Positions 27,699 to 39,217 are shown, counted from the first letter of the stretch. The stretch: 64,000 nt of DNA from Helicobacter jaachi (GCF_000763135.2 NZ_JRPR02000003.1:62001-126000); one strand, 5' to 3'. The notes: generated by a model from the letters alone, not told the origin. Numbers and translations are program-made.

Positions 27699-29723
27699 TC
27701 AAAACCAAAACGCCACTTGCACTTTTGCGCTAAAGCCCGGCTCATATATGCCCACACCGCTTTCTTTAGCAAAAAGCTCTTTAAGCGGCGAAGTAGCGCT
27801 AATGTAAGTTTGATTGGTAAGATTTAAAAATGCTACTTTTAGCTGCGCATGTTTAAATAGATAACTCAAGTAGAGATTATGCGTATTATACGCGCCTTTA
27901 TGCACAGAATCTAAGTCGTTATAATACAAATTATAGCCCTGATAGTTTATAGATTCTATAAAACGCGCAAGATAGAGGATTTCAAATTGTGGCGCGGCGC
28001 TAAATGGGCGCAAACCCACACTCGCACTATAGCTTCTCCCACTCACTGCAGCTAGCTCAAAAGTATCAGTAATAAGCCTTTGCTTAAAGGTAGGAAAACT
28101 CTGCGCTATACCCATATGAAAGGTAATCATATCAAAATCCAAGCCCGCACTTGCCTCATATCCTATGATTTTTATAGAATCTGGCGTATTTTGCCTATAC
28201 ATATCTTCATGCGTATGCTCTCCGGCGTGATTATGCTCATGGGCTGCGCCACTATTTGCATAGCTATTAATAAAATGCTTTAATTGCTGATGATATAGCC
28301 CAAGATGCGTGCTAAAAACGCTATTGTCATAATCGATGTTAAACTCTGCATTATGGAGATTTTCTGCGCGAAGTGGGCGGATAAGCGCATGGGCATTGCT
28401 AAGGAGCGATATATCTTGAGGCATTGCGCCGCGTGTGTTGTAATTATATTTAAGCTTAAAACTCATATTTGCAAATGGCGCATATTGCAATATCGCATAG
28501 GGGCTAAAGCCGCTTGTGTTATGTTTGAGCGCGAATTTATCTTTGTAGGAGAATGTATCATAGCGCGAGCCTAGAGCAAACATTATAGAATCTAAAAGAT
28601 AAAATTCCGCTCCTATAAACCCTCCATAAACCGCTCCTTGCTCATATCCACGATTATTATGTGCAAGCTGCTCTTGTGTGAGATTATGCGCTTTAGTGGA
28701 GATAAGCTGATAATTAAGCCCATATTTTATATTATGGCGCGCCTCTCCAAAGTAATGTTTAAACATCACATCACTCCCCAAATGCGCTAAGGATAAATCC
28801 ATGGCGCTCTCTTCTTCATGCACTGCTTGCAGTGTGGTGCGCGGAGAGAGGCTAAGTGATTTGTGTGCATAATATGAATTAATAAAAAACGCAAAATCCT
28901 CACTTGCATAATCATACTTTAGCCCTGCATTGTGCGCATTTAGGGCATTATCAAAAAGTGTGGGATTACTAGCAGTAAGCACATTTGCCGCAAAGGGCGC
29001 GATAGAATCTAGATGATTAAAATGATAGTTGAGATTAAGGCTATGCCCATTTTTTGGCATATATGTGAGCTTAAAAAGCGCGTTGTGAGATTGACTAGGC
29101 GAAGTAAGCACCTTGCGCCCATCTCCATCGCGATAATATGGCGTATCATCAAAATCATAGCTTGCTAGCAAGCCTAGATTCTCTATTATTTTGCCATAAG
29201 CAGCCACAGCAGTATTAATACCGCGATTGCTTTGCCCTCCAAGGCTTACAAGCGCGCCATAATTGTTATTTTTAAGCATATCAAACGCATTTTTAGTGGT
29301 AATATTAATACCACCAAATAACGCCCCAGCGCCATATTCTACATCTGCTAAACCTTTTTGTATTTCAATGTTTTTAATTAAAAAGGGCGAGAGTTGCATA
29401 TTGCCTTGATGATGAAACAAATTCCCTCCCTGCGCAATGCCATCAATATGCATGCGGAACATTCTATCTTCGATATTACGCACATAAAGCTTTTGGGCGA
29501 TTTGCGCGCCACCGCCCACTTGCGTATCGGCATTTTTGGCAAATATCTCTTTTAGATTCTGTGCTTGTGTATTTTGCAAAAACATATCATCGATAACGCC
29601 TACATCACCGCTATTTGAGATATTTTCACTAGCTATTAGAGGTGTGAGCGAATGGGTCTCTAAATCTTTAGCAAAACTAACTAACGCACCCAAACACATG
29701 GCGCAAAAAAATGCAAATCTCAT
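27699..29723 (-). CDS. TonB-dependent outer-membrane receptor with His-rich loop
   Basis: 674 residues. Signal peptide (cleavage near LVSFA-KD), plug domain (about 45-150: AQKLYVRNIEDRMFRMHIDGI, IEIQKGLADVEYGAGALFGGINI), then a 22-strand-type barrel ending in a terminal Phe (VQVAFWF). A loop near residue 500 has eight His/Glu in a short span (AHEHNHAGEHTHED), suggesting binding of Zn, Ni or Cu rather than a siderophore; ZnuD-type receptors have comparable loops. ATG follows AAGGAG. A 15-bp inverted repeat lies 43-88 bases upstream and may be its operator. No ABC transporter is adjacent. Confidence 0.88.
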   Translation of the reverse strand: MRFAFFCAMCLGALVSFAKDLETHSLTPLIASENISNSGDVGVIDDMFLQNTQAQNLKEIFAKNADTQVGGGAQIAQKLYVRNIEDRMFRMHIDGIAQGGNLFHHQGNMQLSPFLIKNIEIQKGLADVEYGAGALFGGINITTKNAFDMLKNNNYGALVSLGGQSNRGINTAVAAYGKIIENLGLLASYDFDDTPYYRDGDGRKVLTSPSQSHNALFKLTYMPKNGHSLNLNYHFNHLDSIAPFAANVLTASNPTLFDNALNAHNAGLKYDYASEDFAFFINSYYAHKSLSLSPRTTLQAVHEEESAMDLSLAHLGSDVMFKHYFGEARHNIKYGLNYQLISTKAHNLTQEQLAHNNRGYEQGAVYGGFIGAEFYLLDSIMFALGSRYDTFSYKDKFALKHNTSGFSPYAILQYAPFANMSFKLKYNYNTRGAMPQDISLLSNAHALIRPLRAENLHNAEFNIDYDNSVFSTHLGLYHQQLKHFINSYANSGAAHEHNHAGEHTHEDMYRQNTPDSIKIIGYEASAGLDFDMITFHMGIAQSFPTFKQRLITDTFELAAVSGRSYSASVGLRPFSAAPQFEILYLARFIESINYQGYNLYYNDLDSVHKGAYNTHNLYLSYLFKHAQLKVAFLNLTNQTYISATSPLKELFAKESGVGIYEPGFSAKVQVAFWF

Positions 29724-29765
29724 AAAAACTCCTTGTCAATGATTTAAGATGAAAAGTGGGGATTT

Positions 29766-29811
29766 TATCACATTTTATAAGGCATGTCAATACATTTTAT
29801 AAAGTGTGATA
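29766..29811 (-). promoter_or_regulatory. Inverted repeat, candidate metal-regulator operator
   Basis: TATCACATTTTATAA at 29766-29780 and TTATAAAGTGTGATA at 29797-29811 are inverted copies with one mismatch, separated by 16 bases. The site lies upstream of the TonB receptor start at 29723 and overlaps the likely promoter. A Fur- or NikR-like dimer-of-dimers site is plausible. The regulator itself is not in this window. Confidence 0.55.
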
Positions 29812-29889
29812 GAATTATGTAAGAATTACTTTGCAGAACATCAAAATATAGAATCTAAAAGGCGTTTTTATGTATTTTATGTTTTTTGT

Positions 29890-29895
29890 TAGAAT
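29890..29895 (+). promoter_or_regulatory. Predicted extended -10 promoter of the small Cys-rich gene
   Basis: TGT-TAGAAT, an extended -10, 26 bases before the ATG at 29921. A start near 29902 leaves a leader of about 19 bases carrying AAGGAG. Confidence 0.45.
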
Positions 29896-29920
29896 GCTAC
29901 AAATTTTGTAAGGAGTGATT

Positions 29921-30112
29921 ATGGAATGTCCATACTGCAAACATACGCTTACACAAAGCGAAGTGGTGTCGCTTCTAAGAAGTCTTGATAAAGCAAAAAA
30001 AGATTGCGTAGTCTGCCATAAGCCTTTTGTGGGTAGCAAAAGTGCTAAAACCTGCTCAAGTGCGTGCCGCTCAAAAGCCTATCGTTTGCGCAAATCTACA
30101 CGCGCTAGCTAA
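29921..30112 (+). CDS. Small Cys-rich (zinc-ribbon-like) protein, 63 residues
   Basis: Not recognised. Two CxxC knuckles (CPYC at residues 3-6, CVVC near 30-33), then CSSAC near 45 and a basic tail (SKAYRLRKSTR). The pattern looks like a zinc ribbon followed by a short basic segment, as in small nucleic-acid-binding proteins. ATG with AAGGAG five bases before it and an extended -10 upstream, so it is likely a true gene. Neighbours: divergent TonB receptor and convergent xerH. A tiny GGCTT/AAGCC hairpin follows the stop. Confidence 0.65.
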   Translation: MECPYCKHTLTQSEVVSLLRSLDKAKKDCVVCHKPFVGSKSAKTCSSACRSKAYRLRKSTRAS

Positions 30113-30185
30113 GGCTTAAAAAGCCACTAGTGTGAGCCATATTTGCACAGCGTGTGAGCGCAGCGCAAACATAAAGTCCAAAGTG

Positions 30186-31292
30186 CTAATTGCTATTAGA
30201 ATCCTCCTCCTGCCCCACATTATCCATAACGCCCATAACTTCGCGCAAACGCTCTTTATCAAAATGCGTATAAATGCGGCTAGTGTTTAAGTCTGAATGC
30301 CCAAGCGCCTCTTGCACCATAACCAAATCACGCTTTTGCTGATAGAGCAGGGTAGCAAAGGAGTGCCGCAGCATATGCGCGCCATTTTTTTCCTTACGAA
30401 TGCCCGCTTGCATAAGGATTTGCTCCACATTTTTATACACATAGCTTTGGGTAAGCGCGGCACCTTTCATATTACAAAACAGCAAATCATATTTTGGACT
30501 TAGGGCTAGCCGCTGCGTAAGCCACGCATCTAGCAGGCTTTGAATGTGATTTTTGCGTATCATTGCCACGCGCGGCTTATTGCCCTTGCCCTTAATCTGC
30601 AATAAATAACAATCTTGCGCGGGGAATATATCCTTTCTGCGCAGGTTTAGAGCCTCGCTCACGCGTATGCCCGTATAAACGATGAGTTTAATAATAAGTT
30701 TATTGCGCGCAGCCACTTTCTGCCCTAGCTCTGCGTTATCAATAGCTTGCAAAAACTGCTCTAGCTCGCTTTGGCTTAGAAATGCGGGGAGTTTCTGCCC
30801 ACTTTTGCCCTGCAGGGCGTTAATTTTAAGCGTAATATCATACACATAGGATTTACCATCATACTCATTTTGCTTATCAATATAGCTAAAAAGCCCAATG
30901 AGCGCTATGCGATAGTTTTTCTTGCTCGCATTTGAAAGTGTGCTAGTCTCCACGCTCAAAAAATCACTCAAAACCTCCTCATCAATGCGCTCCATACTAT
31001 CAAACTTCGCCCTAAATTCGCTCTGCGTGAGAAATATGTAGAGTTTAATTAATGGAATAGAGTAGGTGTTAATGCCTATTAAACCAGCCTTTCTCACGCT
31101 TTTGCAGAGATTATCTAACTTATCTATAGAATCTATCTCATCATTATTAAGCGCATTAATGGCTTCTAGGATACTAGCTTTATCATGCACTTGATGATTA
31201 GATAATGTAGTGAGCTTGTAGCGCACAAAGCGCGTAATCCAAAAGAGCAATGTCGCGCCAAACTCATCTTTATAATTAAGTGGATATTTCAT
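30186..31292 (-). CDS. xerH: Tyrosine recombinase XerH (chromosome dimer resolution)
   Basis: 368 residues. Very close in pattern to H. pylori XerH: an N-terminal DNA-binding domain (KKNYRIALIGLFSYIDKQN), then the catalytic domain with Arg in YTGIRVSEALNL, HMLRHSFATLLYQ, and LGHSDLNTSRIYTHFD with the nucleophilic Tyr. The frame is open 46 codons upstream, but the ATG at 31292 has AAAGG and gives the family length (H. pylori 362). Acts with FtsK at a single dif site; a dif-like sequence lies about 140 bases upstream. Confidence 0.94.
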   Translation of the reverse strand: MKYPLNYKDEFGATLLFWITRFVRYKLTTLSNHQVHDKASILEAINALNNDEIDSIDKLDNLCKSVRKAGLIGINTYSIPLIKLYIFLTQSEFRAKFDSMERIDEEVLSDFLSVETSTLSNASKKNYRIALIGLFSYIDKQNEYDGKSYVYDITLKINALQGKSGQKLPAFLSQSELEQFLQAIDNAELGQKVAARNKLIIKLIVYTGIRVSEALNLRRKDIFPAQDCYLLQIKGKGNKPRVAMIRKNHIQSLLDAWLTQRLALSPKYDLLFCNMKGAALTQSYVYKNVEQILMQAGIRKEKNGAHMLRHSFATLLYQQKRDLVMVQEALGHSDLNTSRIYTHFDKERLREVMGVMDNVGQEEDSNSN

Positions 31293-31317
31293 TTTTTGCC
31301 TTTTATTGAGATTTATT

Positions 31318-31410
31318 GAGATTCTATAAAATTCCCGCGCTGTTGCTTTTTTATAAAAAGCCGCTTTGTAAAAAAGCCGCGCGGTCTTACAATTTCGCGG
31401 CAAAGCCAAT
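31318..31410 (-). repeat. Partial repeat copy D upstream of xerH
   Basis: Minus-strand reading contains the repeat's 3' half: a CGCGCGGC segment, the TTTTTATAAAAAAGC fold, CAACAGCGCGGGAATTTTATAGAATCT. The plus-strand version reads GAGATTCTATAAAATTCCCGCGC at its left end. It sits between the xerH start and the dif-like site. Confidence 0.6.
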
Positions 31411-31432
31411 AATTTATATAATGCTAACATAA

Positions 31433-31467
31433 TTTAGTTATGAAAACTATACTTTTCAAACTTTTTT
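31433..31467. other. Candidate dif (difH-like) recombination site
   Basis: An imperfect inverted pair AGTTATGAAAAC and TTTTCAAACTTTTT spaced by about six bases, in very AT-rich DNA directly upstream of xerH. The left arm AGTTATGAAAAC matches the H. pylori difH arm as I remember it. Single-recombinase Xer systems in Campylobacterota often have dif near the recombinase gene. If correct, this marks the replication terminus. It lies in the 321-base gap between xerH and the YhcH-family gene, which otherwise holds only repeat copy D and scattered AGAWTCT motifs. Confidence 0.65.
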
Positions 31468-31613
31468 ATATAATGCCACCTTAACTCCTCCCCTACATAA
31501 AATTTATTTTTATAGAATCTAAAAAACGCTAAGATTTCATAGCATTGTATTTTCTAGATTCTATAACGCGCCACATTTGGCAAACATTTATAGCAATACG
31601 ACAAGGAGTAAAT

Positions 31614-32297
31614 ATGGCACTCATAGGCAAGGCAAAAGATTTGGATTGGTTTTTTCTCACATTTAGCGCACTGCAAGAAGTGCAAGCCTATATCTTAGAC
31701 GCGCTTAATCCTGCGCATAGCGTACATAAGCGCATTTTGGCACTCTCAATCAAGCCCAATGAGCAAAGATGTGAAATATCTTATCCGCTAGCGCAGGGTA
31801 TTCGCGCCATTGAGCAGAGCTATTATCTTAAAAGCGTGAAAGAAGCATTTTTAGAAACACATCGCATTTATGTAGATTTTCAACTTATCGTAGCAGGCTA
31901 TGAATATGTATGCGTGGGCGATAGAAGCACATTTTGTGTCAAAACGCCCTATGATGAGGCAAAAGATTTGATTGTGTATGAAAATGATATAGAATCTAGC
32001 ACTTTAGATTCTATACTGCCAAATATGCGCTATAAGAGCAAACCTAAGGGCATTAGCGAGCATTCAACTAATCGCACTTTATTACGCTTAGAGGCGGGGG
32101 ATTTAGCCATATTTTTCCCAGATGATGTGCATGCGGGCGCTTTAGAGCCAAATTTGCAACCTCTACAATCTCCCCTAAATCACGCGGAGCAATCCATTTT
32201 GCCTATTTCGTCCGCTACTCCCCCTACTTCTGCTCCCCGCATTTTGCCCATTAAAAAAAGCGTGTTAAAAGTCCCTTTAGCGTTATTCACGCCTTAA
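31614..32297 (+). CDS. YhcH/YjgK/YiaL family (DUF386) protein
   Basis: 227 residues from the ATG at 31614 (AAGGAG seven bases upstream). Matches the DUF386 cupin-like fold: THRIYVDFQLIVAGYEYV, then LIVYENDIE, IFFPDDVHAGAL with the metal His, and KKSVLKVPL at the end. Related proteins act on N-glycolylneuraminate or are accessory to beta-galactosidase (EbgC), but the role here is unknown. Two inserts are unusual: one near residues 125-150 encoded by TAGAATCTAG/TAGATTCTAT motifs, and a Pro/Ser-rich one near 185-215. Confidence 0.8.
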   Translation: MALIGKAKDLDWFFLTFSALQEVQAYILDALNPAHSVHKRILALSIKPNEQRCEISYPLAQGIRAIEQSYYLKSVKEAFLETHRIYVDFQLIVAGYEYVCVGDRSTFCVKTPYDEAKDLIVYENDIESSTLDSILPNMRYKSKPKGISEHSTNRTLLRLEAGDLAIFFPDDVHAGALEPNLQPLQSPLNHAEQSILPISSATPPTSAPRILPIKKSVLKVPLALFTP

Positions 32298-32378
32298 ATC
32301 CTAAATGCGTGACAAAGCCACCTCGCCCTACTCCTTTTGGCAAAGTTACAAAACCTTAGAGATATTTGGCGCAAAATG

Positions 32379-34392
<2,014 letters not shown>

Positions 34393-34461
34393 TATATCAT
34401 TTTTGAGTGAAAATTTTTGAAATCACATAATTCCAAACATCACACATTTTGGAGGTAGGCT

Positions 34462-35430
34462 TTGAAAGAGAAGCAAAACTCAATTGATAAAACAACTTCC
34501 CTACATCTCAATAACGAAGTGCAATTTTTATGCTTTACGCTAGAAGAGGAAAAAGATGGCGTAAGCCAACTTTATGCCATGAATGTCTTTAAAATCCGCG
34601 AGATTATCTATTATGATAATGAACTCACCCAAACAGCGGGCGATAATAGCGGCATCGTGCTAGGCTATCTCACCGTGCGCGATGAGACTATTCCGCTTGT
34701 GGATATGCGCCGCTGGCTTTATTATAGTAAAGACCACCCCGAGCGCGATTTAACGCCCTATTCGCTTAATACCAAAAAGAGCCTAGTGATAATTTGTAGC
34801 TTTTCAAATAACACCGTGGGGCTAAAGATTATGAATGTCAAGCGCATTATTCACAAAAGCTGGGCGGATATCAATGTGGGTTCGGAATATGGCATAGATG
34901 GAGATTCTAAAATCACGGCTACCACCAAATATGATGATGGCTCTGTGATACAAATCCTTGATGTCGAGCGAATGCTTACAGAAGCCTTTCCAAGCGGCAA
35001 TACTGCTAATGAGCTTGAACTTAACGACCTCAAAGGCATTTCAAGCGATAAAGTTATCCTTTTGGCTGAAGATTCTAAGCCTGCGGCTAAATCTTTGCAA
35101 AAAATCATTGAAAAACTAGATTTAAAATATTTCACTTTCCCCAATGGTAAAGCATTGCTTGATTATTTGCATAATCCGGGCGTGGCACATAATATCGGCG
35201 CGATTATCACAGACTTAGAAATGCCTGTAATGTCAGGCTTTGAAGTGCTAAAGCGCATTAAAGAAACGCCCGCAACTTGCCATATCCCTGTGATTATTAA
35301 TTCATCAATGAGCAGCGATAGTAATCATCAAATGGCAGAGCAGCTACACGCTGATGGATTTATTAGTAAATCTCACCCCGCAGAAATCGAGCAAGCCCTG
35401 CGACAGATTCTATCGAATGTCAATCTCTAA
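34462..35430 (+). CDS. cheV: Chemotaxis coupling/response-regulator protein CheV
   Basis: 322 residues. CheW-like domain (about 18-165: VFKIREIIYYDNELTQ, VRDETIPLVDMRRWL) fused to a receiver domain (about 193-318) with phosphoacceptor Asp in AIITDLEMPVMSGFEVL, acidic Asp/Glu in LLAEDSKPA, and Lys in FISKSHPAEIEQAL. Couples chemoreceptors to CheA and acts as a phosphate sink. TTG start with GGAGG six bases upstream. Helicobacter has several CheV; the place beside ligA and aspS matches H. pylori CheV2 (HP0616) from memory. Confidence 0.93.
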   Translation: MKEKQNSIDKTTSLHLNNEVQFLCFTLEEEKDGVSQLYAMNVFKIREIIYYDNELTQTAGDNSGIVLGYLTVRDETIPLVDMRRWLYYSKDHPERDLTPYSLNTKKSLVIICSFSNNTVGLKIMNVKRIIHKSWADINVGSEYGIDGDSKITATTKYDDGSVIQILDVERMLTEAFPSGNTANELELNDLKGISSDKVILLAEDSKPAAKSLQKIIEKLDLKYFTFPNGKALLDYLHNPGVAHNIGAIITDLEMPVMSGFEVLKRIKETPATCHIPVIINSSMSSDSNHQMAEQLHADGFISKSHPAEIEQALRQILSNVNL

Positions 35431-35461
35431 TCCATTTTAAAATCACTCATAAAGGCAAAAG

Positions 35462-37204
35462 ATGTTAAGAACCCATTTGTGTGCAGCATTGACAGAGGAG
35501 CATATCACAGAAGAAGTGCAAGTATGCGGCTGGTGCAATACCTACCGAGACCATGGTGGTGTGATATTTATTGATTTGCGCGATAAGAGTGGCATTGTGC
35601 AGCTTGTGTGCGACCCAAGCAGTGAGGCGCATCACATTGCCGCAAGTGTGCGCGATGAATATGTCCTTATCGCTAAAGGCAAAGTGCGCGCTAGAGGCGA
35701 GGGATTACAGAATCCAAAGCTTAAAACGGGCAATATTGAAATTGTGCTTTCCTCGCTTATTATTGAAAACAAATCCCCTACCCCACCCATAGCCATAGGC
35801 GATGAGAGCGTAAATGAGGAGCTGCGCCTAAAATACCGCTATCTAGATTTGCGTGCGCCTAAGGCGTATAATATCTTTCAAATGCGCTCCAGTGTCGCTA
35901 TCACCGCGCGCAATAGTTTGCATAATATGGGCTTTCTTGAAATTGAAACGCCAATTTTAACCAAAGCCACGCCAGAGGGAGCTAGAGACTATCTTGTCCC
36001 CTCGCGCGTGCATCAAGGCGAGTTTTATGCCCTGCCTCAAAGCCCCCAGCTTTTCAAGCAGCTGCTTATGGTAGGCGGCTTTGATAGATATTTTCAAATC
36101 GCTAAATGCTTTAGGGACGAGGATTTGCGCGCAGATAGGCAGCCAGAATTCACTCAAATTGATGTAGAAATGAGCTTTTGTGAGCAAGAAGATGTCATAA
36201 AAGTCGCAGAAACGCTGCTTAGAGATATTTTTAGCGCGTGCGGTGTGCAGATACATACGCCCTTTCGCCGCTTAAGCTATAGTACTGCTATGGAAACTTA
36301 TGGCAGCGATAAGCCTGATTTGCGCTTTGATATGCCGCTTGTGGAGGTAGCAGATTTATTTATAGAATCTAGCAATGACATTTTTAAACATATCGCACTA
36401 GATTCTAAAACAAACCGCATAAAAGCCCTCTGCGTGAAAAATGGTGATAATTTTTTCACGCGTAAAAGCCTCACCCAAGCAGAAGAATTCGTGCGCAAAT
36501 TTGGCGCAAAAGGGCTAGCCTACATTCAAGTTAAAAGCGATGAGCTTAAAGGTCCTTTGGTGAAATTTATCTCACAAACGGCGCTAGATGAGCTTATTTC
36601 GCGCGTGGGTGCGGAAGTTGGTGATATTATATTTTTTGGTGCGGGAGCAAAAAAAATAGTGTGGGATTATATGGGGAGGCTGCGGCTTAAAATCGGCGCG
36701 GATATGGGCTTAATCGATGAAAATGCGTATGAATTTTTGTGGGTGGTTGATTTTCCTATGTTTGAGCGTGAAGATGGCGTTACTAAGGCACTTCATCACC
36801 CTTTCACGATGCCCAAAGATTTAGACAAGCAAGATATTGAAGATATAGAATCTATTGCCTATGATGTCGTGCTAAATGGCATTGAGCTAGGCGGGGGCAG
36901 TATGAGAATCCACAAAGATTCTATACAAAAGCGTATATTTGAGTTGCTCGGCATAAGCGCGCAAGAGGCACAAGATAAATTTGGCTTTTTGCTTGAAGCC
37001 TTAAGCTATGGCGCTCCGCCTCATGGGGGCTTTGCCATTGGCTTTGATAGGCTTATTATGCTTTTAAGCAAAGCCCAAAGTATCCGCGATGTGATTGCTT
37101 TCCCCAAAACGCAGAAAGCATCTTGCCCGCTCACATCTGCACCGAGCGCTGTTGGCACAGAGCAGCTTAATGAGCTGCATATTCGTGTAAAATCAGCCAC
37201 ATAA
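35462..37204 (+). CDS. aspS: Aspartyl-tRNA synthetase (probably non-discriminating Asp/Asn)
   Basis: 580 residues, class II synthetase. N-terminal OB anticodon domain (about 1-110, [24 protein letters not shown]), then motif 2 ([23 protein letters not shown]) and motif 3 ([19 protein letters not shown]), with a GAD insert between. The C-terminal end lacks an AsnRS partner in this window; Helicobacter lacks AsnRS and uses GatCAB, so mischarging of tRNA-Asn is likely (family knowledge). 32 bases downstream of cheV. Confidence 0.96.
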   Translation: MLRTHLCAALTEEHITEEVQVCGWCNTYRDHGGVIFIDLRDKSGIVQLVCDPSSEAHHIAASVRDEYVLIAKGKVRARGEGLQNPKLKTGNIEIVLSSLIIENKSPTPPIAIGDESVNEELRLKYRYLDLRAPKAYNIFQMRSSVAITARNSLHNMGFLEIETPILTKATPEGARDYLVPSRVHQGEFYALPQSPQLFKQLLMVGGFDRYFQIAKCFRDEDLRADRQPEFTQIDVEMSFCEQEDVIKVAETLLRDIFSACGVQIHTPFRRLSYSTAMETYGSDKPDLRFDMPLVEVADLFIESSNDIFKHIALDSKTNRIKALCVKNGDNFFTRKSLTQAEEFVRKFGAKGLAYIQVKSDELKGPLVKFISQTALDELISRVGAEVGDIIFFGAGAKKIVWDYMGRLRLKIGADMGLIDENAYEFLWVVDFPMFEREDGVTKALHHPFTMPKDLDKQDIEDIESIAYDVVLNGIELGGGSMRIHKDSIQKRIFELLGISAQEAQDKFGFLLEALSYGAPPHGGFAIGFDRLIMLLSKAQSIRDVIAFPKTQKASCPLTSAPSAVGTEQLNELHIRVKSAT

Positions 37205-37236
37205 ACCGCGTTTATCACTTGCTACAAGGAGTTTTT

Positions 37237-38035
37237 ATGAAATGTGTAAAGCAGATTCTATATTTTCTCAAAGATTGCTATGCCTATATGCGCTATCCTC
37301 GCGCGTATATCGCTTTTAGAGGGGTTTTTAAAAGCTTTAGTGAGGCATTAAGCAATATGCCCAAACACATCGGAGGCAAGCGCGCCGATGAGGGCTATAA
37401 TAAAGTCAAATCTAGCAGTGCGCAAAGCTACATTGAGGCATTTTCTAAGCCGTTAAAGCCCATTGATACGGAATATCCAGTGTTTTTTTGGCTCGATAGG
37501 ATTTTTAAAGACAATCCACAAGCTAGCGTATGCGACTTTGGTGGCGCTGTGGGAGGGCATTATTACTCATATACCGCCAATAGTGAGATTAATCCGCAGT
37601 GGTGCGTATGCGAGCTAGAGGCTAATATCACGCTAGGCAGGGAGGTTGCCCATAGTTTGCACGCGGATAATCTTAGTTTTACCCCCACGATGAAGCCCGC
37701 GGATATTTTGTTTTCTTCAGGCGCGCTTTTTTACATCGAGCATTTTTCTAACATATTAACAGATTATTTTAACGGGGGGGGGGGCGAAGCACATATTGCT
37801 TACGCGTATGCCTATTCAAGATAAAGTCCCAACCTTTGTAACCCTCCAAAATGTCCTAAATCAAGTGTATGTTCCGCTCTATGTGTTTAATAAGCAGGAG
37901 TTTATAGCCTTTTTTACCTCGCGCGGCTTTACGCTCATTGATGAATGGAAAGTCCCAACCGATGGCATCTACCTCCCTTTCCATCGCGATATTTCACTCC
38001 CCCACTTCACGGGATTTTATTTCAAAAAATTATGA
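37237..38035 (+). pseudogene. Phase-variable TIGR04325-type methyltransferase, out of frame (OFF)
   Basis: ATG at 37237 with AAGGAG. The upstream part has SAM motif I (VCDFGGAVGGHYYSY) and ILFSSGALFYIEHF. A run of 11 G at 37774-37784 follows; with it the frame stops at 37824. In the next frame the protein continues from 37796 (RMPIQDKVPTFVTLQNVLN, ending DISLPHFTGFYFKKL), which is the expected C-terminus of TIGR04325 methyltransferases. With 10 or 13 G the two parts join into one product of about 265 residues. It is a contingency locus, not a decayed gene. Substrate unknown, probably a surface sugar or LPS. Confidence 0.85.
37774..37784 (+). repeat. Poly-G tract of 11 (phase-variation switch)
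   Basis: Eleven G in a row inside the methyltransferase gene. Codon phase analysis: 11 G reads into a stop at 37822-37824, 10 or 13 G gives the full protein. Tracts of this type in Helicobacter and Campylobacter change length by slipped-strand replication. Confidence 0.9.
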
Positions 38036-38040
38036 TTATA

Positions 38041-38158
38041 GAATCTAGATTCTGTGCGCGAGCGTTAAAGCCGCTAGATTCTGCATTTCTTTCTTTAAAG
38101 TTATAGCTTGGCTAACGCTCATCTATCAACTTTATTTTTTTAGGGTTAGATTCTATAA
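38041..38158 (-). repeat. Partial repeat copy C after the methyltransferase gene
   Basis: Minus-strand reading: TATAGAATCTAACCC, TAAAAAAATAAAGTTGATAG, ATGAGCGTTAGCC, AAGCTATAACTTTAAAG. These are the same landmarks, in the same order, as the left half of copies A and B. The right half is missing. GAGCGTTA and TAACGCTC form an extra inverted pair with a 43-base spacing. Overlaps the last codons of obg. Confidence 0.65.
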
Positions 38159-39217
38159 ATTTTTAGCTAAAAGCGTTTTAAGTTCTGCAATGTGATAATT
38201 TGTCGCGCTTGAAATAGGCAAAATAAAGCGTGGCAAAGCATTATCGCGCAAAGTATTATCCTGTATCTTAGGCGCAATGGCTACATCATTTTCTATATGA
38301 AAATGTGGGAAAAGCTCTACAAAATGCGCAAAAACTTCATGCATAGAATCTGCTCCCTGCGTATCGCTTTTGCTTAGCACAATGCCAAAAGGGCGCGCCG
38401 CTAGATGCGATGAAAAGTTATATAATTCCTGCCTTAAATGCTCAAATTGACTTGCAATATCCTGCTCGCGCGCCACATCAAGCACAAGAAGCAGCATCGC
38501 TGTGCGCTCAATATGCTTTAAAAACGCTAGCCCTAAGCCCTTCCCCTCACTCGCACCCTCTATAATGCCCGGAATATCCGCCACGACAAAGGAGCGATAA
38601 TCGCCCACATTCACCACGCCTAGATTTGGCACAAGCGTGGTAAATTCATAATCAGCCACGCGCGGCTTTGCATTTGATAGCACGGAAATAAGCGTGGATT
38701 TGCCCACATTTGGATAGCCCACAAGCCCAACATCTGCAATAAGTTTAAGCTCAAGCTGGATATGTCGCTCTTGAGCGCTTTTGCCGCTTTGAGCGTAAGT
38801 TGGCGCTTGATTAGTGGCGTTTTTAAAATGCGCATTACCAAGCCCGCCCTTGCCGCCTTTGAGCAAAAGTGTGCGTTTAGGATAAGTATTCATATCGCAT
38901 ATCAGCTCTTGCGTATCAAAGTCCAATATTTGCGTGCCAAGCGGCACTTTAATGCTTATATCAGCACCCCTTTTGCCATGGCAACGCTTTGAAGCGCCCG
39001 GCTGCCCATTTTTAGCCTTATAATGCCGCACACCGCGAAATTTAGAAAGTGTATCTGCATTATTATCCACTTCCACATACACATCGCCGCCATCGCCGCC
39101 ATCGCCGCCATCAGGTCCGCCTTGCAAGACGAACTTTTCTCGCCTAAAGCTCACAGCCCCAGCACCACCCTTGCCAGAGGCAATAAATATATCCACGCTA
39201 TCTACAAACATCGACAA
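38153..39217 (-). CDS. obgE: Ribosome-associated GTPase Obg
   Basis: 354 residues. Obg fold (about 1-158) rich in glycine ([14 protein letters not shown], then a GGDGGDGGD run coded by three near-identical 9-base units), G1 [10 protein letters not shown]3 [11 protein letters not shown]4 LSKSD. Involved in large-subunit assembly and stress response. Precedes rpmA and rplU on the same strand only by order; the gap to rpmA is 137 bases and contains two AGAATCT motifs. Confidence 0.95.
   Translation of the reverse strand: MSMFVDSVDIFIASGKGGAGAVSFRREKFVLQGGPDGGDGGDGGDVYVEVDNNADTLSKFRGVRHYKAKNGQPGASKRCHGKRGADISIKVPLGTQILDFDTQELICDMNTYPKRTLLLKGGKGGLGNAHFKNATNQAPTYAQSGKSAQERHIQLELKLIADVGLVGYPNVGKSTLISVLSNAKPRVADYEFTTLVPNLGVVNVGDYRSFVVADIPGIIEGASEGKGLGLAFLKHIERTAMLLLVLDVAREQDIASQFEHLRQELYNFSSHLAARPFGIVLSKSDTQGADSMHEVFAHFVELFPHFHIENDVAIAPKIQDNTLRDNALPRFILPISSATNYHIAELKTLLAKNL

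Noticed and set aside
30186-31292. Phage or island integrase
   Set aside because: Length and motifs match housekeeping XerH, a dif-like site is adjacent, and no phage genes are nearby.
37796-38035. A separate 79-codon gene after the methyltransferase
   Set aside because: Its start is a TTG without ribosome site and its sequence is the expected C-terminus of the methyltransferase in the shifted frame.
39075-39115. 9-base tandem repeat in obg as a phase switch
   Set aside because: The repeat is in frame, encodes the conserved Gly-Asp run found in all Obg proteins, and length changes would not shift frame.
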